Part shown: in pieces, positions 1 to 5,163 of the stretch | Position numbering within the stretch: the first letter of the stretch is position 1 | Layout: each line of letters begins with the position of its first letter | Assembly: GCA_030600625.1 (NCBI GenBank) | Contig: JAUVLS010000133.1 | Location: 1 to 5,163 of the forward strand | DNA: 5,163 nucleotides | Direction: 5' to 3' | DNA from: Bacteroidales bacterium | Lineage (GTDB): Bacteria; Bacteroidota; Bacteroidia; Bacteroidales; UBA12077 | The notes under the pieces: generated by a model | Told to the model about the DNA's origin: nothing | Seen by the model: only the letters and a program-made list of their open reading frames with translations | Databases searched by the model: none | Position numbers and translations under genes: made by a program

Positions 1-16
1 TAAAAGTTATTAACAT

Positions 17-53
17 AGTGGTAAAAAATGGAGGAAAGTGGTATATTGTGGTA
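17..53 (+). promoter_or_regulatory. MraZ operator: four TGG boxes at 10-bp period
   Basis: TGG occurs at 19, 29, 39 and 49, exactly 10 bp apart. Three of the four boxes read GTGGTA (18-23, 38-43, 48-53) and the second is ATGGAG (28-33). Known MraZ operators are short direct repeats, TGGG-type in Escherichia coli with 5-nt spacers, lying just upstream of mraZ. The period, position and G-rich core here match that layout, with T or A in place of the last G. I infer that MraZ binds here and controls the operon, probably by autorepression. The window starts 16 bp before the first box, so further boxes upstream cannot be excluded. Confidence 0.8.
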
Positions 54-61
54 GATTTTTG

Positions 62-69
62 TATATTTT
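62..69 (+). promoter_or_regulatory. possible Bacteroidota-type -7 element
   Basis: TATATTTT matches seven of eight positions of the Bacteroidota -7 consensus TAnnTTTG. It would place transcription initiation about 15-20 bp upstream of the mraZ ATG. No clear -33 TTTG/TTG lies at the expected distance, since the nearest TTG (46-48) is too close. A second candidate, TAGATTTT at 52-59, fits equally well. The sequence is AT-rich, so chance matches are likely. If either is real, the MraZ boxes lie across the promoter's upstream region, as expected for repression. Confidence 0.3.
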
Positions 70-92
70 TACAAGTTAAATAGGCAATATAC

Positions 93-563
93 ATGATAAC
101 ATTTATCGGTGATTATAATTGTAAGGTTGATGAAAAAGGAAGGGTGACTTTTCCTTCAACACTCAAGAAGCAGATGGGTTCTGTTTCTCAGGGCCGATTT
201 GTTGTTAAAAAAGATATTTTTGAAGAGTGCTTAGTTCTCTTTCCAATTGAAGAATGGGAAAGACAAAATTCTATAATTCGAAGTAAAATTAATCCTTATA
301 ACAAGGAACACAATAAATTTCTAAGGAATTTTTATCGAGGATCAGCAGAAATTATTCTTGATAGCAACAACAGAATGTTAATTCCAAAGCGATTACTGGA
401 CCTTGCAAATATATCTAAAGAAGCAATTTTAACGGGACAAGACGGAAAAATTGAGATTTGGTCTAAAGAATTGTATGATTCGGCCGAAGAAGGTTATGAT
501 GATTTTGCAGCTTTGGCTGAAAAAATTATGGGAGGTGAATTAAATCTGGAAAATGATAAATAA
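93..563 (+). CDS. mraZ: transcriptional regulator MraZ
   Basis: MraZ is the DNA-binding regulator that usually opens the dcw cluster, acting as a ring-shaped oligomer on direct repeats upstream of its own gene. At 156 aa the length is normal for the family. It has two tandem SpoVT/AbrB-like halves. The first carries D13-E-K-G-R17 followed by F20-P21, and the second carries D90-S-N-N-R94 followed by I97-P98. The usual glycine of the second DxxGR motif is replaced by N93. The ATG at 93 is chosen because the protein then begins with the family-typical FxGxYxxxxDEKGR arrangement. Only a weak AGG (82-84) precedes it. The operator-like boxes at 17-53 support autoregulation. Its TAA stop directly abuts the rsmH ATG, suggesting translational coupling. 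Confidence 0.95.
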   Translation: MITFIGDYNCKVDEKGRVTFPSTLKKQMGSVSQGRFVVKKDIFEECLVLFPIEEWERQNSIIRSKINPYNKEHNKFLRNFYRGSAEIILDSNNRMLIPKRLLDLANISKEAILTGQDGKIEIWSKELYDSAEEGYDDFAALAEKIMGGELNLENDK

Positions 564-1460
564 ATGGAATATCATACACCAGTTTTGCTTAAAGAGAGTG
601 TTAATGGCTTGCAAATTAAGCCAGACGGGATTTATGTCGATGTAACTTTCGGTGGAGGAGGTCATTCACGAGAAATCATAAAAGATATAAATAAAGGCAA
701 ACTGGTTGCATTCGATCAGGATGATGATGCTTTGCCAAATTTAATTGATGATAAGCGATTTGTTTTTGTTAATCACAATTTCAGGTTCTTGAAGAATTTT
801 TTGAAGTATCATAAAATAAACCAGGTTGATGGTTTATTAGCAGACTTAGGTGTTTCGTCACACCATTTTGATGATCCTGAGCGTGGATTTTCATTTCGTT
901 TTGATGGTGAGCTTGATATGCGAATGAATCAAAGTGCAAAGATTTCAGCTAAGAATGTGGTGAATGAATATGAAGAAGGACATTTGGCTAAAATTTTTTG
1001 GGAATATGGCGAGTTAAAAAATAGCCGAAAACTGGCAAAAGCAATCGTTGATCAAAGGGGAAACAAGAAAATAGAAACAATAAAAGAGTTTACCGATGTT
1101 TTAATGCCTTATTTACCAAAACATGCAGAACATAAGTTTCTGGCAAAAGTATTTCAGGCATTACGCATTGAAGTAAATCGCGAAATGGAGTTTTTAAAAG
1201 ATATGCTTTTTCAAACGATTGAGGTAATAAAGCCGGGCGGACGGTTGGTGGTTATTACATATCATTCGTTAGAAGATAGGATTGTTAAGAATTTTATTAA
1301 AAACGGTCTGTTCGAAGGCGAAGTCGAAAAAGATTTTTTTGGAAATATAGAAGTTCCGTTTAAGGCAGTAAACAGAAAAATAATTGTACCTGGCGAAGCT
1401 GAAATTAAGGAAAACAATAGAGCACGAAGTGCTAAATTACGAATAGCAGAAAGAATATGA
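564..1460 (+). CDS. rsmH: 16S rRNA (cytosine(1402)-N(4))-methyltransferase RsmH
   Basis: RsmH (MraW) uses S-adenosylmethionine to methylate N4 of C1402 in 16S rRNA, in the ribosomal P site. Its 298 aa length is standard. Visible family motifs are the N-terminal YHTPVLLKE (3-11), the glycine-rich SAM loop V25-D-V-T-F-G-G-G-G-H34, the acidic AFDQD segment (49-53), the ADLGVSS block (93-99) followed by the RGFSF element (107-111), the FQALRIEVN helix, HSLEDR (234-239) and the terminal RARSAKLR segment (286-293). The substrate-binding insert between the ADLGVSS and FQALR blocks is complete. The ATG follows the mraZ stop with no gap and in the same frame, without a Shine-Dalgarno motif, so reinitiation by terminating ribosomes is likely. 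The 3' end overlaps the next start by ATGA. All key motifs are intact. Confidence 0.97.
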   Translation: MEYHTPVLLKESVNGLQIKPDGIYVDVTFGGGGHSREIIKDINKGKLVAFDQDDDALPNLIDDKRFVFVNHNFRFLKNFLKYHKINQVDGLLADLGVSSHHFDDPERGFSFRFDGELDMRMNQSAKISAKNVVNEYEEGHLAKIFWEYGELKNSRKLAKAIVDQRGNKKIETIKEFTDVLMPYLPKHAEHKFLAKVFQALRIEVNREMEFLKDMLFQTIEVIKPGGRLVVITYHSLEDRIVKNFIKNGLFEGEVEKDFFGNIEVPFKAVNRKIIVPGEAEIKENNRARSAKLRIAERI

Positions 1461-1837
1461 TTGGCGATAAAAAAGAAAATGTAGAGTTTATAGAAGAAAA
1501 GATAGAACGCAAAGAACAGAAATTTGGTTCTATTAAAGACCTGCTTGATGGTTCCCTGATAGCCAATGATTTTGTTTTGAAACAGCTTCCGTACATTGTT
1601 TTTCTTGTTATTCTGGCATTTATCTATATCGCTAACAGATATCATGCTGAAAAAGTTGTTCGTGCCAGTATCGAACTAACAAAAGAAATAAATGATTTAC
1701 GCGCAGAAGCTATAACAACATCCTCCGAGTTGATGTTTAATAGCAAACAATCGGAAGTTGCAAAATTAGTTGAAAGCAAAGACCTGGGTTTAACTGAATC
1801 GGTGGAGCCGCCTAAAAAAATAATTGTTGAAAAATAA
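1457..1837 (+). CDS. ftsL: FtsL-like cell division protein (Bacteroidota type)
   Basis: This is a small bitopic membrane protein of 126 aa: a charged, lysine/glutamate-rich cytoplasmic N-terminus (1-42), one transmembrane segment (about 44-61, LPYIVFLVILAFIYIAN), then a periplasmic segment with coiled-coil-like heptads (about 63-100) and a short polar tail. This is the FtsL architecture, and the position between rsmH and the division PBP is the classical ftsL locus. FtsL works with FtsB and FtsQ to activate FtsW/FtsI at the septum. Sequence identity to proteobacterial FtsL is very low in this phylum, so the call rests on topology, length and synteny, plus resemblance to the FtsL-like family of Bacteroidota. 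The start overlaps the rsmH stop as ATGA, a standard coupling arrangement. The extended N-terminal cytoplasmic region (about 42 residues) is typical of the phylum. Confidence 0.85.
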   Translation: MIGDKKENVEFIEEKIERKEQKFGSIKDLLDGSLIANDFVLKQLPYIVFLVILAFIYIANRYHAEKVVRASIELTKEINDLRAEAITTSSELMFNSKQSEVAKLVESKDLGLTESVEPPKKIIVEK

Positions 1838-1855
1838 ATGAATTTATGCCTTTAA
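1838..1855 (+). other. five-codon mini-ORF overlapping the ftsI start
   Basis: An ATG at 1838 directly abuts the TAA of the ftsL-like gene and opens a frame encoding MNLCL before TAA at 1853-1855. It lies in the ftsL frame and overlaps the true ftsI ATG (1846) in another frame. The TAA|ATG geometry is the same as at the mraZ/rsmH junction. It may be chance, or a reinitiation site that stops just past the ftsI start and passes ribosomes back to it. No functional peptide is claimed. Confidence 0.3.
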
Positions 1856-3975
1856 AAAAAGAAATAGTATGGAGAGTTGGTGTGATATATATATTCATGC
1901 TTGCATTTGCTATACTTATTGTTGGCAAGATTCTTTATCTGCAGTTAATTGAAGGTGGTAAATGGGAAGAAAAGGCTCAATCACTTACTTTAAAGGATAT
2001 TACAATTGAATCGAATCGGGGGGATATATTGGCAACAGATGGAAGGTTACTCGCGAGCTCTGTACCATACTATGAAATTCGTATGGATACTCGAAGTACG
2101 GGAATGGATGATGCCACTTTTAACTCAAACATTGATTCTTTGGCTTATAAGTTATCTGAACTTTTTCGAGATAAATCTGCCACAGAATATAAAAACGAAT
2201 TGGTAAAAGCTCGCAGAAATGGCGAGCGATTTCATTTAATAATGCGCAGGGTTAATTACAATCAACTTAAAAAAATAAAGACATTCCCAATTTTTAGATT
2301 GGGTCAGTATAAAGGCGGATTTATTGCTTTACAAACAAACCTTAGAATTCAGCCCCATGTTAGCTTGGCTGCAAGAACAATTGGTTATACTACAAAAGGG
2401 GAAGGCGGAAATGTAGTGGGAATTGAAGGTGCTTTCGATAAAGAACTGAAAGGTGTTGATGGTGTCAGGCTTATGCAACGATTAAATGGGAACGTATGGA
2501 TGCCTGTTCATGATGGTAATGAAGTGGAACCTAAAGATGGGATGGATGTGATTTCAACAATTGATGTCGATATTCAGGATGTAGCCGAAAATGCTTTATT
2601 AAAACAACTAGTTCGTCACGAAGCACAGCATGGAACGGCTGTTTTAATGGAAGTTTCAACAGGAGAAATAAAGGCAATAGTAAACCTCGAGAGAAATAGT
2701 AAAGGTCAATATAAAGAATCATACAATTATGCAATTGGCGAAAGCAGAGCCCCGGGTTCAACCTTTAAATTGGCATCTATAATTGCTTTGTTGGAAGATG
2801 GTTATGTCGATTTGGACGATACTGTGAATACAGGCAATGGCGAAATACTTTATTACGATAAAAAAATTACGGACACAAAAAAAGGCGGTCATGGGATATG
2901 TACGGTTCAGGAAGTTTTTGAAATTTCGTCGAATGTTGGTATCTCAAAATTAGTAACCGATTACTATATCGGACAAGAAGAGAAATTTATTAATCGCCTT
3001 TACAGTATGAACCTGAATAATCGTTTGGGAATTGCAATTAAAGGTGAAGGCGAACCTGAAATTAAATATCCGGGCGATAAATTCTGGTCGGGTGTAACAT
3101 TGCCACAAATGTCAATTGGTTATGAGGTTCGGTTAACTCCATTACAAATGCTTACATTTTATAATGCAATTGCCAATGATGGTAAGATGGTGCAACCAAA
3201 GTTTGTAAAAGGATTAATGTATCATGGTGATTTAGTTAAAACATTCGATACGAAAGTATTAAAGCAGTCTATTTGCTCAAGGTCTACTTTGCGAAAAGTG
3301 AAAATAATGCTTGAAGGGGTTGTGGAACGTGGTACTGCAAAAAATATAAGAAATACCAGCTATAAAATTGCCGGAAAAACAGGAACAGCACAAATAGCAA
3401 ATAAAGAATCAGGCTATATTGATAAATCAAGGATTAGTTATCAGGCATCTTTCGCAGGATATTTCCCGGCCGATAATCCGAAGTACTCATGTATAGTAGT
3501 AGTAAATGCGCCATCACGAAATGTTTATTACGGAAACATCGTTGCGGGCCCTGTATTTAGAGAAATTGCCGATAAGGTTTATGCTACAAATTTTGAAATG
3601 TACGATGGATTAAACCTTGCAACAGATGAAACAACAAGCGAAGTGAAAATACCATATACAAAGAACAGTTATAAAGATGAACTGAAATATGCTCTTACTG
3701 ATTTAGGAATAAATGTAAATGATAAAGATGTAGTTTCCGATTGGGTTATAACAACAAAGTTGGATTCTTGTGTGAAGCTGGGAAATAGAACCATTACTGA
3801 AAATTTAATGCCTAATGTAAAAGGAATGGGAGTTAAAGATGCTGTTTTTATCCTTGAGAATATAGGTATGAGTGTTGAGTTGCAGGGTCGTGGAACAATT
3901 TTGAAACAATCAATTGCTCCGGGAGGAAGAGTTTCAAGAGGAGATCTTGTAGTTCTCGAAATGTCATTTAATTAA
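1846..3975 (+). CDS. ftsI: class B penicillin-binding protein FtsI with C-terminal PASTA domain
   Basis: This is the septal D,D-transpeptidase that cross-links peptidoglycan during division, anchored in the inner membrane with its catalytic domain in the periplasm. Its 709 residues comprise a short cytoplasmic start, one transmembrane helix (about 11-32), a PBP dimer/pedestal domain beginning near R58-G-D-I61, the transpeptidase domain (about 240-590) and a PASTA domain (about 652-709). All three active-site motifs are present: S305-T-F-K308 with the acylated serine, S361-S-N363, and K511-T-G-T-A515. There is no glycosyltransferase domain, so it is class B. It is longer than proteobacterial FtsI because of the C-terminal extension. 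Residues 602-622 resemble the start of another, degenerate PASTA unit. The ATG at 1846 gives a cytoplasmic leader rich in lysine before the helix. It could be annotated pbpB or spoVD-like, but position next to ftsL and murE favours the division enzyme. Confidence 0.95.
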   Translation: MPLKKEIVWRVGVIYIFMLAFAILIVGKILYLQLIEGGKWEEKAQSLTLKDITIESNRGDILATDGRLLASSVPYYEIRMDTRSTGMDDATFNSNIDSLAYKLSELFRDKSATEYKNELVKARRNGERFHLIMRRVNYNQLKKIKTFPIFRLGQYKGGFIALQTNLRIQPHVSLAARTIGYTTKGEGGNVVGIEGAFDKELKGVDGVRLMQRLNGNVWMPVHDGNEVEPKDGMDVISTIDVDIQDVAENALLKQLVRHEAQHGTAVLMEVSTGEIKAIVNLERNSKGQYKESYNYAIGESRAPGSTFKLASIIALLEDGYVDLDDTVNTGNGEILYYDKKITDTKKGGHGICTVQEVFEISSNVGISKLVTDYYIGQEEKFINRLYSMNLNNRLGIAIKGEGEPEIKYPGDKFWSGVTLPQMSIGYEVRLTPLQMLTFYNAIANDGKMVQPKFVKGLMYHGDLVKTFDTKVLKQSICSRSTLRKVKIMLEGVVERGTAKNIRNTSYKIAGKTGTAQIANKESGYIDKSRISYQASFAGYFPADNPKYSCIVVVNAPSRNVYYGNIVAGPVFREIADKVYATNFEMYDGLNLATDETTSEVKIPYTKNSYKDELKYALTDLGINVNDKDVVSDWVITTKLDSCVKLGNRTITENLMPNVKGMGVKDAVFILENIGMSVELQGRGTILKQSIAPGGRVSRGDLVVLEMSFN

Positions 3976-5163
3976 TTGAAAGTTGAAGTGAAAGTTTTAA
4001 GCGACATATTAAAATCTGTAAAAGTTACTCAGTTAATAGGTAATGCCGAAATACCTGTTACAGCAATTATTTTCGATTCCCGAAAAGTGAATTTAGGGTG
4101 TTTGTTTGTTGCAGTTAAAGGAACTAAGGCCGATGGCCATGATTTTATTAACACGGCCATTGAAAAAGGAGCAAAAGCTATTGTTTGTGAAACCATTCCT
4201 GCCAAGCAATCAAAAGATGTTGTTTTTATACAAGTTGAAAATTCATCACAGGCACTGGGTAAATTAGCATCAGCTTATTATGAAAATCCATCTTTAAAAT
4301 TAAAACTGGTTGGTGTTACCGGAACAAATGGTAAAACAACAACAGTAACATTATTATATAATCTGGTTCGAAAATTGGGATATAAAGTTGGTTTACTTTC
4401 AACAGTGAGAAATTATATCGATGATAAAACCATTGATGCTACACACACAACGCCAGATGCTGTTCAAATAAATAAGCTCATGAGACAAATGGTCGATTAT
4501 GGTTGCGAATATTGCTTTATGGAAGTAAGCTCACATGCTATTGATCAGGATAGAATTGCGGGACTTGATTTTGCAGGAGCATTATTTACAAATATTTCAC
4601 ATGATCATTTAGATTATCATAAAACTTTTACCGAATATATTAAAGCCAAAAAGAAATTCTTTGATGATTTAAAACCTGAAAGTTTTGCATTGATAAATAC
4701 TGACGATAAGAACGGAAATGTAATGGTGCAAAACTGCAAAGCGAAAGTAAAGAATTATGCTGTTCGATCAGTCGCAGATTTTAAAGCTAAGATTATCGAA
4801 AGCCATTTCGAGGGATCTATGTTGAATATTGATAATACTGATGTTTGGACATATTTTGTGGGAAGGTTTAATGCTTATAATGTATTATCGGTTTACGCAT
4901 GTGCTACAATGCTTGGGTTTGATAAAAACGAAGTTCTTACAACTTTGAGTGAAATAAAACCTGTCGAAGGTAGATTCGAAACATTGAGGTCAGAAAATGG
5001 AATTACAGCAATTGTTGATTACGCTCATACTCCGGATGCTTTGTTAAATGTTTTAAATGCTATTAATCAAATCCGTAACGATAATCAGGAATTAATTACT
5101 GTTGTTGGTGCCGGGGGCGATCGCGATAAAACAAAACGCCCTGAAATGGCTAGGATAGTGTCA
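3976..5163 (+). CDS. murE: UDP-MurNAc-tripeptide ligase MurE (3' truncated by window)
   Basis: MurE is the cytoplasmic ATP-dependent ligase adding the third stem-peptide residue to UDP-MurNAc-L-Ala-D-Glu. The window holds 396 codons with no stop, so the last 90 or so residues are missing. Numbered from TTG 3976, the N-terminal uridine-binding domain shows D34-S-R36, FVAVKG (44-49) and D53-G-H55. The ATP-binding domain has the P-loop T115-G-T-N-G-K-T-T122, then HTTPDA (157-162), EVSSHA (183-188), SHDHLDYH (208-215) and the probable carbamylated lysine K225. Further on are GRFNAYN (296-302), EGRFE (331-335), DYAHTPDA (348-355) and GGDRDKTKRP (380-389). The motif that indicates diaminopimelate or lysine preference lies beyond the window. 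No ATG exists before the conserved region, so the start is TTG 3976, abutting the ftsI stop, or GTG 3988, which gives the family-like MKVLSDILK. Confidence 0.95.
   Translation, partial: MKVEVKVLSDILKSVKVTQLIGNAEIPVTAIIFDSRKVNLGCLFVAVKGTKADGHDFINTAIEKGAKAIVCETIPAKQSKDVVFIQVENSSQALGKLASAYYENPSLKLKLVGVTGTNGKTTTVTLLYNLVRKLGYKVGLLSTVRNYIDDKTIDATHTTPDAVQINKLMRQMVDYGCEYCFMEVSSHAIDQDRIAGLDFAGALFTNISHDHLDYHKTFTEYIKAKKKFFDDLKPESFALINTDDKNGNVMVQNCKAKVKNYAVRSVADFKAKIIESHFEGSMLNIDNTDVWTYFVGRFNAYNVLSVYACATMLGFDKNEVLTTLSEIKPVEGRFETLRSENGITAIVDYAHTPDALLNVLNAINQIRNDNQELITVVGAGGDRDKTKRPEMARIVS

Noticed and set aside
1262..1645. Minus-strand open frame of 127 codons
   Set aside because: It lies antisense across the rsmH 3' end and the ftsL-like gene, both with clear function. 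The translation is a low-complexity, phenylalanine-rich mirror of A-rich coding sequence, with no recognisable motif.
1814..1837. A-runs near the end of the ftsL-like gene as a -1 frameshift site creating an FtsL-FtsI fusion
   Set aside because: A slip at the A7 run (1814-1820) meets TGA at 1828. A slip at the later A5 run would stay open into ftsI, but the heptamer is not canonical and no stimulator is seen.
1851..1861. Slippery-looking heptamer (A AAA AAA G) at codons 3-6 of ftsI
   Set aside because: It resembles the dnaX frameshift site, but lies at the very start of the gene. The -1 frame closes after roughly 30 codons without a recognisable product, and no stimulatory stem is evident. 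A-runs are expected in a lysine-rich AT-rich leader.
2006..2206. Plus-strand open frame of 66 codons inside ftsI
   Set aside because: It is an alternate-frame shadow wholly within the PBP pedestal domain coding region, with no family resemblance or start signal.
2531..2761. Minus-strand open frame of 76 codons inside ftsI
   Set aside because: It is antisense to the transpeptidase domain, which carries intact motifs in the sense frame. There is no supporting feature.
1..5163. CRISPR array, mobile element, tRNA/rRNA gene, internal terminator or undescribed defence-like system
   Set aside because: Genes fill the window from 93 to the end with at most 8 bp between them. The only repeat array is the 10-bp operator. 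No inverted repeats, transposase, structural RNA or stem plus T-tract was found.

Overview
This window is the start of a division and cell wall (dcw/mra) cluster, very probably from a member of the Bacteroidota. Four lines of evidence point there: the gene order; an FtsL-like protein of the divergent Bacteroidota type between rsmH and the division PBP; a class B PBP with a C-terminal PASTA domain; and an AT-rich sequence whose starts follow A-rich stretches rather than Shine-Dalgarno motifs. The PBP and MurE look like those of Bacteroidales/Marinilabiliales-type organisms, but I cannot name a genus from this sequence alone.

Layout, all on the + strand: a leader (1-92) with four TGG boxes spaced exactly 10 bp apart, the expected MraZ operator; mraZ (93-563); rsmH/mraW (564-1460); an ftsL-like gene (1457-1837); a PASTA-bearing division transpeptidase, ftsI (1846-3975); and the first 396 codons of murE (3976 to the window edge). 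The murE gene has no ATG at its N-terminus and must start at TTG 3976 or GTG 3988.

The genes are extremely tightly packed. The junctions are TAA|ATG with no gap (mraZ/rsmH), an ATGA overlap (rsmH/ftsL), 8 bp (ftsL/ftsI, with an abutting five-codon mini-ORF), and TAA|TTG with no gap (ftsI/murE). No internal terminator or intergenic promoter is evident, so this looks like one polycistronic, translationally coupled operon. MraZ probably controls it through the leader boxes. RsmH modifies 16S rRNA, FtsL and FtsI belong to the septal peptidoglycan machine, and MurE makes UDP-MurNAc-tripeptide.

I see no previously undescribed system here. It is a conserved housekeeping locus. The points worth a second look are the regulatory repeats, the zero-gap in-frame junctions, the mini-ORF at the ftsI start and a possible degenerate second PASTA unit.
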